A stretch of 64,000 nucleotides of DNA from Zygnema cylindricum (Eukaryota; Streptophyta; Zygnematophyceae; Zygnematales; Zygnemataceae): NCBI GenBank assembly GCA_037447655.1, contig JBBHKE010002127.1:31558-95557 (forward strand). The letters run 5' to 3'. Positions within the stretch are counted from its first letter, which is position 1, and every line of letters starts with the position of its first letter. Positions 32,401 to 43,799 of the stretch are shown here, piece after piece. Under the pieces are notes generated by a model, which saw only the letters and a program-made list of their open reading frames with translations, was not told where the DNA came from and made no database searches. The position numbers and the translations under genes are program-made.

Positions 32401-34369
32401 ATTTCCTCATCTTCAAAAACAAAAAAATGAGTGATATAAGCAGATCCAGATATATCCCAGACCGGTAAGAAACTCATCAAGCTTCATATTCCACTGTGGA
32501 GGTGTTTATTTTAAACCATAAAGAGATTTATTCAGCCAACATACCTTACTCTCCTCTCCTTCCTCCACAAAACCTTCGGGTTTTCGCATGAAGATCTCCT
32601 CTTCCAATTCTCCATGCAAAAAGGCTGTTTTGATGTCCATCTGGTGCACTTCCATGTCTTCCGCTGCCGCCAGGCTAAGGAGTATGTGGACGGAGGGAAA
32701 TCTGACCACCGGGGCAAAGGTTTCCTTCGCACTCGATTCCTTCTTTCTGTGTAAATCCTTTTGCCAGTAATCGGGCTTTGTAACCCTCAATGGTGTTATT
32801 TCGGTTCAGTATTAATTTGAAGACCCACTTACAACCGATTAGTTTTTAGTTAGGTGAAAATCCATCATCTCCCAAGTATCGGCTACCTTAATTGATGCCA
32901 TCTCCTCATTGATGGTTGTCTTCCACCAGTTCTTTTCTGGACAAGTAATCGCCTCTCCCTAAGTTTGAGGTTCATCTTGATGAGATAGTTTTGTTACCTT
33001 GTTATTAACCTCTTTTTCTTACAATCTTTTGCGACTTCTCCTTCCCCCTCAAAATCTGTGGCCGGAATAGATGGTTCTCGTGGGTTCTTTCGAATAATCT
33101 CGGCTTCTCCTCGTCCCTTGATTCCGAATCAATTTCCACCACATCTTCAGCTTCAGGTAGAAATGTCACTGGAGTTTCCGCAACCGAGTTTTTTTCGGTC
33201 TGATTTGTACTTGCAAGAATGTCATCTTCTCTAAAAACTGGATAGTTAGGAAGCTCAAAGTCATCGGAATTTTCAGACTCAAATCTGATTTTTATTAACT
33301 TTGTATACTTGAAGGGATCCACAAAATTTCCTTCATCCATAACTACTAGATGCTTTACTAAAATTATATTTTCTATTTTTAAATCATAAACTCTATATCC
33401 TTTAACATCCTCATCATATCCTAATAAGTATCCCGGTTTTCCTTTAATATCTAGCTTCCAATTAGACTAATCTGTATCTAGACTGAATACTTGACTGCTG
33501 AAACCTTTAAGTGAGATATGTTTGATTTCCGGCCGGTCCATCTCTCATAAGGTGTTTGACCTTTTATAGCTGAAGTAAGAACTTTATTCTTGAGATAATT
33601 TGCATTGTTTATTGCTTCGGCCCAAAACTTATTTCCTATCTTGTTATCTGACAGCATACTCATAGCACTATCACTCAATGTTCTATTTAATCTTTCATTT
33701 ACACCATTTTGCTCAGGATTTTCAGGAACTGTCTTTTGGTGTTGCACTCCATCTTTTCTCAAAAAATCCTCAAACAATGTAGTGGTATCCTCTCCATCAT
33801 TGTCACTCCATACTCTCTTGATTGAGATTTCATGGTGTTTTTCACTCCATGCTTTATATTGTTTAAAACATTCTTGAGCCTCTGACTTATTTTTTAAAAA
33901 ATACAACGTGGAATACCGAGACCAATTATTGATGATAGTCATCATAAATCTTTTCCTCCTAGGTGATGGCACTCTGGCTAGCCCCCAAATATTTGTGTGT
34001 ACTAAATGTAGAATCTTTTCTCCCTTATAGGTGGCAGTTTTTGGGAAGGGTAACCTGTGTGCTTTACCTTGAGCACATCCACTACAATCACTTAGATTCT
34101 CACTCTCACTGAACTGAATTCCTTTCACTACTCCCATCTTTTTCATCTCTCTTAATTTATCTAGATTCACATGCCGAAGCCTCTTATGCCAAAACATTAC
34201 ATCATGAACACCAGAATAATAAAATTTCTTCTTTTCATTGCTTAAAATTAGCCTATACATCCCTTGGCTACATTTTTCAGTAGTAAAATAAACTTCCTCC
34301 TCAAAACTAGCAGTAAAGACTCCTTTCCTAGTGTTAGTATCAAAACCCTTATCATCTAATATAGACGTA
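32401..34369 (-). pseudogene. Ty1/copia integrase and partial RT (minus strand)
   Basis: Integrase is open over 260 codons (33478-34260). It has WHKRLRHVNLDKLREMKKMG and CSGCAQGKAHRL but a degraded core: WSDNDGEDTTTLFEDF, where related copies read RSDNGGEYTSNQFEDF. The Glu region NPEQNGVNERLNR remains. The acidic linker lies at 33005-33340 and the RT N-terminal part at 32506-32890. RT is cut by LTR C. From about 33355 to the adjoining LTR the sequence repeats exactly at +4060. Confidence 0.88.
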
Positions 34370-35432
34370 TGAAACTCTGAGACCTCTATAAGTCCTCAGA
34401 GTGGACAACTTCCAAGAAGCCTCTATGATAACCCCGATCCCTTTGTGTTTCAGCAAGAAAAACTTCCACCTTGGCAAACAGAAACTTTGACCACCTTCAC
34501 TTCGTGAAGGCAAGACTCCCTTGGGTCGATAGCAAAAAGAATCTTTGAATTTACTCCCCTGAGCAGTGAGTTATGGAGGGTCAAAGTTGACCTTTTTTAC
34601 AAAAGCTCACTAGGAGAGAGGGTCCTATCTACCATTTTTTTCTAAGTCCTATCTCTCTCAGAATCTCTATCTACTGATGTACGGACCAATCATATTACAC
34701 TTCCGTACACAAAAGTACAGCTGTTGGTGTACTTTCTGTACGAATACTGTATGACATGGCCTAAATGTTGACACGTGGTATATCCGGATTCGCTCCCTTA
34801 ATCCCCGGAGATGCCGCGATTCAATGTCTTTCTGCTACGTGTCATCCAATGTGGCGATGACCACAAACCACCGACATCCTCTTCCGCAATCTCGGCATTC
34901 ATTCTGGTCGTCCGATTTAATGCATATTTAATCGTAGCCGTAATAAATACCTGCGCGGTATTCATTTCGCAATCCAAAAAAATGCGCGGTACTTGTTCCT
35001 TGTTCGTACCTTAACCTGTACTTTTACATAACTGGATCTAGGTATCCCGTAAGCAGTTGCAGTTAAATGAATTATCCTACGTAATTATATTTAAATAATA
35101 ATCAAACCGTATACTATGTATTATTAGTCTTAAACTTAACGGTTAGATCTACCCGCTATCGGCTATCTATTATTCCGTAGGTACTAGGATCAAATCCTGG
35201 TTCTGACATCTATTACTTTAGTATATAAACTTATCGGTAAATAATCTAATCTATTTGCCGTAAATCTCAGGATAGCCTCGGCAGCCATGGCTCTAGCTTC
35301 CACTCCAACTTCCTAGTGACTACGACAAGTGTGGGAGTTGGAGAGAGAAGTTAGAGATAAACTGCCTCGGCTTCTTTCTATTTTATAATTTAGATCTGGA
35401 AAATACTCAAAAGGTAACCATCAATTACTACA
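34370..35432 (-). repeat. LTR A, 3' LTR of the element at 35433-40041 (chimeric flank)
   Basis: A complete LTR of 1063 bases. On the high side it is followed by a polypurine tract and RNase H, as a 3' LTR should be. On the low side it joins integrase at ...ATAGACGTA, the same insertion junction as the solo LTR at 38430. It is therefore a hybrid: its left part belongs to the duplicated tract and its right part (from about 35147) to a different LTR. Confidence 0.9.
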
Positions 35433-38429
35433 CTCCCTTTATTTTCTAGTCAATCTTTAATTTTAGACCACACTTCTCCCTACAGAAAATTAGCTTAGGG
35501 GAAGGCACAGGTTTGGTCATGATATTTGCTACCATCTCGCTATCTGGTCGGTACTCTAAACTGATTATTTTGTTTTCTACATTCTCTCTAACAAAGGTGA
35601 GTCTAATGTCCATGTGTTTGGCTTTAAAATGATGTTTAGGATTGGCAGAAATAGCAATTGCTGCCTGATTATCACAAAACAATTTATGCACACCACTCTT
35701 AAGGTGACCGAGCTCACCAAGCAAAGACTTGACCCACATCAATCCTTTTACAGCGGAGCAAGATGTTATATACTCAGCCTCATGGTGGACTGAGCAATAA
35801 CCTTTTGTTGTTTGCTACTCCAACAGCAAGCCCCATCACCCACATATAATACATATCCAGAAGTACATCTCCTCATCGGAGCATCACCATAACTGGCATC
35901 ACTCCAAGTGGTGATGTCAGTATTCTCCCCACCCAAATGCAACCATAGATCACTATTTCTTATCAAATATCTAAGAACTCTCTTAGCTGCCTCCCAATCC
36001 CTCTTAATAGGAGCATTTAGACTTCTAATCAGCACTCCTACAGCTGTTGCTAAATCCGGTAGGGTACAATTCATAAAATAGATTAGACTTCCCACTACTT
36101 GCCTGTAAGGAATAGTCTGCACGAACTTTTATTCTTCAGAACTTAATTCCACGTCTAAGACTATAACTCCTTCATCCTCACTCCCCTCACATCCCTTTTT
36201 TAACTCCATTGGAGTTGTGCAACTATTAGCTTTATCCATCTTAAAATTTTCAAGCATGTTCCCTATTGCTTCCTTTTGAGTCAATCTTATAATCTTTCTT
36301 TTTCGGTCTCTTTCTACTTGAATTCCCAAAAATATATTTTGCTTCCCCCATATCCTTCATTTAAAATCTCCCCTTAAGATCGGTTTTCAGTTTATTATTT
36401 TTTTCCATTGATTTACTTAAATCAGGCAAATCATCAACATAAATTGCAATAAATATAACACCTTCCTCATCCTCAAAAACATAGATTGAATGATCTGAGC
36501 TGATCCGGATATATCCCAAACCGGTAAGAAACTCATCAAGCTTCTTATTCCACTATCGAGGCGCCTGTTTCAAACCATAAAGAGATTTAATCAGCCGACA
36601 TACCTTACTCTCCTCTCCTTCCTCCACAAATCTTTCGGGTTGTTGCATGAAGATCTCCTCTTCTAATTCTCTATACAAAAAGGTTGTCTTGATGTCTATC
36701 TGGTGCACCTTTATGTCTTCCGCTGCTGGTAGACTGAGAAGTATGCGGACAAAGGGAAATCTGACGACCAGGGCAAAGGTTTCCTCGTAGTCAATTCCTT
36801 CTTTTTGTGTAAATCTTTTTGCCACTTATCGGGCCTTATAACACTCAATTGTGTTATCTGGGTTCAGTATTAATTTTAAAACCTACTTACAACCGATTGG
36901 TTTTCGGTTAGGTGGACAATCCACCAGCTCCCAAGTATCGGCTACCATAATTGAGGCCATTTCCTCATTGATGGCTGTCTTCCACAGGTTTCTTTTTGGG
37001 CAAGTCATCACCTCTCGATAAGTCTGAGGTTCATCTTGATGAGATAGTTTTCTTACCTTGTTATTAACCTGTTTTTCTTGCAATCTTTTGCGACTTCTCC
37101 TTCCCCCCTCAAAATCTGTGGAAGGAGTAGATGGTTCTCTTGCGTTCTTTCGAACAATCTCGGCTTCTCCCCTGTCCCTTGATTCCGAATCAATTTCCAC
37201 CACGTCTTCCGCTTCGGGTAGAGTTGTCACTAGAGTTTCCGCAGCCGAGTCCTTTTCGGTCAGATTTGTAGCTGCAAGAATGTCATCTACTCTAAAATCT
37301 GGATAGTTAGGAAGCTCAAAGTCATCGGAATTTTCAGACTCAAATCTGATTTTTACTGACTTTGTATACTTGAAGGGATCCACAAAATTTCCTTCATCCA
37401 TAACTACTAGATGCTTACTAAAATTATATTTTCTATTTTTAAATCATAAACTCTATATCCTTTAACATCCTCATCATATCCTAATAAGTATCCCGGTTTT
37501 CCTTTAATATCTAGCTTCCAATTAGACTAATCTGTATCTAGACTGAATACTTGACTGCTGAAACCTTTAAGTGAGATATGTTTGATTTCCGGCCGGTCCA
37601 TCTCTCATAAGGTGTTTGACCTTTTATAGCTGAAGTAAGAACTTTATTCTTGAGATAATTTGCATTGTTTATTGCTTCGGCCCAAAACTTATTTCCTATC
37701 TTGTTATCTGACAGCATACTCATAGCACTATCACTCAATGTTCTATTTAATCTTTCATTTACACCATTTTGCTCAGGATTTTCAGGAACTGTCTTTTGGT
37801 GTTGCACTCCATCTTTTCTCAAAAAATCCTCAAACAATGTAGTGGTATCCTCTCCATCATTGTCACTCCATACTCTCTTGATTGAGATTTCATGGTGTTT
37901 TTCACTCCATGCTTTATATTGTTTAAAACATTCTTGAGCCTCTGACTTATTTTTTAAAAAATACAACGTGGAATACCGAGACCAATTATTGATGATAGTC
38001 ATCATAAATCTTTTCCTCCTAGGTGATGGCACTCTGGCTAGCCCCCAAATATTTGTGTGTACTAAATGTAGAATCTTTTCTCCCTTATAGGTGGCAGTTT
38101 TTGGGAAGGGTAACCTGTGTGCTTTACCTTGAGCACATCCACTACAATCACTTAGATTCTCACTCTCACTGAACTGAATTCCTTTCACTACTCCCATCTT
38201 TTTCATCTCTCTTAATTTATCTAGATTCACATGCCGAAGCCTCTTATGCCAAAACATTACATCATGAACACCAGAATAATAAAATTTCTTCTTTTCATTG
38301 CTTAAAATTAGCCTATACATCCCTTGGCTACATTTTTCAGTAGTAAAATAAACTTCCTCCTCAAAACTAGCAGTAAAGACTCCTTTCCTAGTGTTAGTAT
38401 CAAAACCCTTATCATCTAATATAGACGTA
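35433..38429 (-). pseudogene. Ty1/copia RNase H-RT-integrase (minus strand)
   Basis: RNase H/C terminus: ELGHLKSGVHKLFCDNQAAI and EYRPDSEMVANIMTKPV (35446-35742), then SDASYGDAPMRRCTSGYVLY (35766-36122). RT pieces: MGIQVERDRKRKIIRLTQKE (36129-36329), then the N-terminal RT with YRELEEEIFMQQPERF (36553-36825). The linker is at 36883-37401, and integrase (37538-38320, 260 codons) is identical in protein sequence to that at 33478-34260. Multiple frameshifts and stops are present. Integrase is split from protease/gag by the solo LTR at 38430. Confidence 0.9.
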
Positions 38430-39497
38430 TGAAACTCTGAGACCTCTATAAGTCCTCAGAGTGGACAACTTCCAAGAAGCCTCTATGATAACCCCGATCC
38501 CTTTGTGTTTCAGCAAGAAAAACTTCCACCTTGGCAAACAGAAACTTTGACCACCTTCACTTCGTGAAGGCAAGACTCCCTTGGGTCGATAGCAAAAAGA
38601 ATCTTTGAATTTACTCCCCTGAGCAGTGAGTTATGGAGGGTCAAAGTTGACCTTTTTTACAAAAGCTCACTAGGAGAGAGGGTCCTATCTACCATTTTTT
38701 TCTAAGTCCTATCTCTCTCAGAATCTCTATCTACTGATGTACGGACCAATCATATTACACTTCCGTACACAAAAGTACAGCTGTTGGTGTACTTTCTGTA
38801 CGAATACTGTATGACATGGCCTAAATGTTGACACGTGGTATATCCGGATTCGCTCCCTTAATCCCCGGAGATGCCGCGATTCAATGTCTTTCTGCTACGT
38901 GTCATCCAATGTGGCGATGACCACAAACCACCGACATCCTCTTCCGCAATCTCGGCATTCATTCTGGTCGTCCGATTTAATGCATATTTAATCGTAGCCG
39001 TAATAAATACCTGCGCGGTATTCATTTCGCAATCCAAAAAAATGCGCGGTACTTGTTCCTTGTTCGTACCTTAACCTGTACTTTTACATAACTGGATCTA
39101 GGTATCCCGTAAGCAGTTGCAGTTAAATGAATTATCCTACGTAATTATATTTAAATAATAATCAAACCGTATACTATGTATTATTAGTCTTAAACTTAAC
39201 GGTTAGGACTACCGGCTACCGGCTATCTATTATTCCGTAGGTACCAGGATCAAATCCTGGTTTTGACATCTATTCTTTTAGTAAATAAACTTATCGGTAA
39301 ATAAAGTAATTTATTTCCCGTAAATCTGTGGATAGCCTAGGCAGCCATGGCTCTAGCTTCCACTCCAACTTCCCAGTGACTGCGACAAGTGTGGGAGTTT
39401 GAGAGAGAAGTTAGAGATAGACTTCCTCGGCTTCTTTATGTTTTTTAATTTAGACCTAGAAAATACTTAAAAAGGAACCATCAATTTCTACAACATA
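38425..39497 (-). mobile_element. Solo LTR A inside copia protease-integrase, with target-site duplication
   Basis: An LTR of 1063 bases (38430-39492) lies between ACGTA (38425-38429) and ACATA (39493-39497), a 5-bp duplication with one change. Joining the flanks restores the family sequence around ...GACGTAGAGATGAGG, seen uninterrupted at about 31312. It lies in the same orientation as its host element. Confidence 0.9.
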
Positions 39498-40041
39498 GAG
39501 ATGAGGTTTTTGTTCATCTCCGAAATAAACAATACATCGGAGAGTGTAACTATGGAGGTCTTTCCTTCTACTAACACATTTAGATCTACCGATCCTACAA
39601 GAGTAGTAGTGACTATCCTCCCATCCCTGTACTTTATCTCTCCAGTGGGAATCTTTCTTATCTTAGTGAACAGGTGTTTTTCTTTACACATGTGCATAGA
39701 TGCACCTAAGTCTACAATCCAGCTTGCTTCACCTTTCAATCCAGCGAAAGCACATTTATGCTTTCGTGGAATTTCGACCTCGTTTTTCGCTTCCAACTCC
39801 TTATCCAATAGGAGTTCATCGTCGTCGTCCTTGGATTCCGTCTCATGTACCTATGTCACAAGGGCCTTTTTCTTTCCTCTCAGGGGTCTACCGAGTTATC
39901 CCGAGACTTGATGGATGACTCACCCGTCCACTCACTATTCCCCAAAACTGTTTCTCACATAGAGCTCTTGTCATCATACTTTCCCAGTATATGAAGCTAG
40001 CTCCATTGAATATAGGCACCCTAGATGGTGGGCCAATAACC
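39493..40041 (-). pseudogene. Ty1/copia protease and deleted gag (minus strand)
   Basis: The protease region shows WIVDLGASMHMCKEKHLFTK (39488-39808), where the catalytic Ser of the family's DSGA reads Leu. Gag is internally deleted: around 39890-39900 the sequence jumps from the region after the zinc knuckle to the gag N terminus (compare 21140-21170), losing the knuckle and most of gag. The start adjoins the PBS. Confidence 0.82.
40027..40041 (-). promoter_or_regulatory. Primer-binding site, internal (half-tRNA) iMet type
   Basis: The minus strand reads GGTTATTGGCCCACC directly after the 5' LTR. It matches the complement of the initiator tRNA-Met anticodon arm at 14 of 15 positions. Confidence 0.8.
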
Positions 40042-41107
40042 TGCAACTCTGAGACCTCCAAAGGTCCTTAGAGTAGGCGGCTCACACGAAGCCTCTAGGA
40101 AAACCCTGACCCCTTTGTGTCTCGGCAAGAATAACTGCCACCCTCGTAGACAAAAACTCTGACCACCTTCACCCTTGTGAAGGCTAGACTCCCTTGAGTC
40201 AATAACAAAAAGAATCTCTGAATTTGCTCCCTTGAGTAGTAAGTTATGGAGGGTTAAAGTTGACCTTTTGTACAGAAGCACTCTGGGAGAGAGGGTCCTA
40301 TCTACCGATTTTTCTAAGTCTTGTCTCTCTCTAAAACTCTATCTACTAATGTACAGCACCAATCATATTACAATGCCGTACACAAAAGTATAGCTGTCGA
40401 TGTACTTTCTGTACGAATATTGTACGACATGGCCTAAATGTCGACACATGTCATATCCGGATTCGGTCCCGTAATCCCCGGAGATGCCGTGATCCAATCT
40501 AGTTATGCCACGTATCATCCGATGTGGCAATGAACACAAACCATCGAGATTCACTTCCGCGATCTCGGCATTCTTCTTGGCCGTCCGATTGAATGCAAAT
40601 TTCAATCATAGCCGTCATAAATACTTGCGCTGTATTTGTTTCGTTTAAAGAAACAAATGCGCGGTACTCGTTTCTTATCCAAACCGTGATCGGTACTTTT
40701 ACATAACCGAATCTATGTATCCCGTAAACAGTTGTCGTTAAATGATTTATCCTACGTGGCACCATTTAAATAACTAACAAACCATATAGCATGTAATTCT
40801 TGTCCTAGACTTAATGGATAAGTCTACCGGCTATCGGCGGCTTTATCAAACGGCGGGTACCAAGATCAAATCCTGGATGTGACATCTTCCCTTTTAGTGA
40901 AGAAACTGCCAATCCTTAAATCAACTAATCTATTTCCCGTAAACCTCGGGATAGCTAGGTAGCCATGGCTCTAGCTTCCTCTACATCTTTTAGTGACTGC
41001 AACAAGTGTGGGAGTTGAAGAGAGGAGTTAGAGGCATATTGCCACGGCTTCTTTTCTACATTATATTTTAGACCTAGAAAATACTAAAAGAACCATCAAT
41101 TTCTACA
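40042..41107 (-). repeat. LTR A, 5' LTR
   Basis: A complete LTR of 1066 bases. The + strand runs TGCAACTCTGAGACC to CAATTTCTACA. The PBS lies on its low side, and gypsy methyltransferase sequence starts at 41108, so the copia element inserted just downstream of the methyltransferase reading frame. Confidence 0.92.
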
Positions 41108-42260
41108 AAGACCAACTCATGTGACTAGGTTCCAAAAAATCATAATACTTAGCGGGGACAAGAAAAAAAGCGCGCTGAAAAGTTGTACCCCGAAGAGAAG
41201 GTGAGGATTTGGAAGTTTTGTGTTTAAATGGTGTATGCCCCCCCCAAGGTGATTGAGACGGGTGGTTTTGTGCGTATCAACTGGCTGCGAACGCCATGCC
41301 CAAGACAAATGACAGTGATTGTGGATCCAAGACACGACCAAGTAAGGTGCAGCGTTGCCTCTCGATGAGTCCCCGAGCAGCAGTGGTGCCTGAGATGAAA
41401 TGTAAAAGATGTTCTCGTTATGCAACCATAGGTTCTTCTAAGCTGCATGTATGAGTATTTTGAAGCATGGCCAATCCGTTATGTGAATATGCGTGTGAGT
41501 GTGGATATGCGACTAGTGTAGGAAGTGCACGTAGTGGCTGACTAGGGATGTTAAGACCAAATGTAGGAGGATAGTTTGTCTGTATACATGTGTGGACCTT
41601 ATGAAATGGAAAAAGTGCATCCTGAATGGAAAGTTTAGGTGGCCGAACAGCGAGGTTAGCCTCTCAGAGCCGACCCATGTCCACCAGGTTAGTGTTGATA
41701 TTTGTGTATTTTCTAGGTCTGTAATAGGATAGAAAAAGGGCAGAGGCAGTCTGCCTCTAACTCCCCTCTCCAAGCCCCCACACTTGTTGTAGTCACTGAA
41801 GGCTGGATAGGGAGCTAGAACCGTGGTTCAGGGATCATTATAAGCTACGATATTTTCTAAGATGTATTCGAAAGGATGATCTAGTTTTTGGAAGAAGTGG
41901 ATCACATGAACCACCTCGAAGAACAGCTTAGTATGCGGATCTGCGAGACCTAAACCTTTTCCGGCACTAGACATATCCAGACATTCCCATTCGGCAAAGA
42001 GGAGATCAATTAGTTCCAATTCTATTAAATGATGATTTCCTATTAGCCGGATATCCTGTGGCAACGTCGAATGCATATCATGAAAAGCAGACTGGGGTAA
42101 GAGATGAGGATACTGTTCGTGCAAAACTTGACAGTGGTGCAACTGAGCGCGTCTGGCCAAGGGGTCAATATCTACGAAATAGAATGCTTTATCAGAAGAC
42201 CGTTCCGAACGCAAGAGAGAAGTGAAGTCCCTATTCCTGCAAAAAGGTCTAATATAACGA
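41108..42260 (-). pseudogene. Retrotransposon-encoded cytosine-5 DNA methyltransferase
   Basis: C5-methyltransferases move a methyl group from S-adenosylmethionine to cytosine in DNA. Motif I is VILDLFAGIGTSLL at about 42215-42255. After one frameshift come YFVDIDPLARRAQLHH (motif II region, near 42165), then IDLLFAEWECLDMSSAGKGL (motif IV region; Cys codon 41981-41983), FFEVVHVIHFFQ, and the motif VI segment YILENIVAY (near 41850). A short LTR piece (41694-41826) replaces the motif VIII region. The C-terminal part resumes at 41695 with TNLVDMGRL, LRALPTLVAYPHSHAY and CTLLGRVLDPQSLSFVLG (motifs IX-X), crossing two in-frame stops. The catalytic Cys remains, but its usual Pro-Cys-Gln context reads Glu-Cys-Leu. 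It follows protease in the same element, so it was part of the polyprotein. It is dead as it stands. Confidence 0.85.
41694..41826 (+). repeat. LTR C fragment lodged in the methyltransferase
   Basis: About 130 bases starting TGTTGATATTTGTG match the first part of LTR C (31506-31640), including the CTCCAAGCCCCCACACTT block. It separates motif VI from the C-terminal part of the methyltransferase, and the ~35 codons expected there are missing. No target-site duplication is evident. Confidence 0.7.
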
Positions 42261-43060
42261 GACCGTTTTGGTGAGGTTGTAATTTGACTGGTGTCTTTTT
42301 AATGGGCAAGAACCCGAAAGGATCTATCATACTGGAGGTTGGATCTGGAATACTAGATAAAAGAATTGGTATAGTAAATTTATATAGTCGGTCAAAATCT
42401 GAAGAGTCAATGGTAAATCTGGGTGTACTAAATAATTCTGGTAAACCTAGGGAATATGGTGAGATTTCATCCGTTGTTAGAGATTCAAGGATGTCTGCAC
42501 CTATGCCAACTGCGGCATAGGCAAGCAAGATCAGTGCCGAATGGGCCATAGTAGGCATGGGTTGCCGGGCCGAGAAAATGGGTAAGCAAATTTTACTTTC
42601 CGGAAAGTTGTTCAGTCTGTACGAAAATGTTTGATCATGCATATCAACAACCCCCCCTCCCAACTTGGAAAATGACGTATTGACCGACCAAGCATTCATA
42701 ATCACTACACTTGGTGACCAAGGCATGAGCATATATTTATGCGAAATCGGTCGCTAACTGACTTTTAAATTGAAAACAGATTGTTCTATCGTAATACCGA
42801 GGACCGACTCTGTGGTACCTACAGAATTCAACAGACGTGTGGTAGTGGGTTGTAGTTTATCAGCTCTAAGACCTATTTTGATTGCAAAATCTGACCATAG
42901 GATAATTGGTTTAGCGCCCATGTCCATGAGAAGCAACGCACGAGCAACCCCATTAACTGTGAAAACACCCAATTTGTTATCTAGGAAATTGATGTGAGGA
43001 GTGAGGCTAGAACGCTCTTCAAGAGTAATAGCTTGAAGAGAGAGGGCATTACGATGGTTT
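42261..43060 (-). pseudogene. Ty3/gypsy protease and linker to the methyltransferase
   Basis: The retropepsin-like region reads ARALLLMDMGAKPIILWSDF (42754-42972), where the active-site DTGA reads DMGA, consistent with one ACG-to-ATG transition. The domain continues in the next frame (42172-42732) with PWSPSVVIMNAWSVN and a segment ending VGIGADILESLTTD, followed by a ~100-residue linker (SLGLPELFSTPRFTIDSSDF, PFGFLPIKKTPVKLQPHQNG) that runs directly into motif I of the methyltransferase. The continuous reading frame across linker and motif I shows that they were one polyprotein. Confidence 0.75.
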
Positions 43061-43412
43061 TGAAATGCCTATAACGCCACTGCTGAAGGGGTTGCATCTA
43101 AAGTTTTTTCGTTACTATCCAGCTCAGGAAGCATTGTGGACAGGATTGATTGACGTTCTTTGACCTTATAGGTGTCTTGTATGCTCCTTTCCAAAATTGT
43201 TAATGCTTCAACGATGATGCTTGAGGCAGTTTATGGGATAGGTGAGCGAGGTTTTTTAGCAAACGATAATGGGATACGCGTGCTAATGGATTTTGACTCG
43301 CGATTATGATCAGGAGTCCCTTTAAATTGAGCTGCCCGTTGTTGAACAGTGGACTCCTGAAGAGATCGCCTAGCGAAAGTGGGCATATGGACCACAGTTA
43401 GAGCCATTCCAG
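43061..43412 (-). pseudogene. Linker between zinc knuckles and protease
   Basis: Short, frame-broken coding remains of the same gypsy polyprotein. No domain is recognised. Confidence 0.4.
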
Positions 43413-43799
43413 TTAATTGCGGTTTGAATTGCGCTGCGCAGCAAACAGCTCCTTTATCATGGCCGCAACAGTAGCCTGCATCTCGGCTTTCTCTGGATCC
43501 CTCCTGATGATTTTTGGAGTGTTGTCTTTCTCTACCCCTTTGGGTGGAGTGACCAATTTTGCCGAGCGAGCAGGTATACTGCCGTTTTTTATTCTATTTT
43601 GATAACTGAAATCCAAATTCTTAATTTGACATCGATGTACATAATGACCCGTTTGATTGCAATGAGCACACGTGGCAGTCTTATCGAGACAACCGCGTGC
43701 GTCATGACCACTGTTACCACATCGAAAGCATATACGACAGCAGGGGTTGTTGGTAATGTTCTCATGGCTAGAGCCCTTGGGGGTCTCCGATTGGGCCAT
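43413..43799 (-). pseudogene. Gypsy nucleocapsid with two CCHC zinc knuckles
   Basis: An open stretch of 128 codons contains CFRCGNSGHDARGC and CAHCNQTGHYVHRC, two complete CX2CX4HX4C zinc knuckles that bind the element RNA in the particle. A basic tail rich in Lys and Arg follows (KIIRRDPEKAEMQATVAAMI). It lies between capsid-like sequence and protease. Both knuckles have all ligands. Confidence 0.88.
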
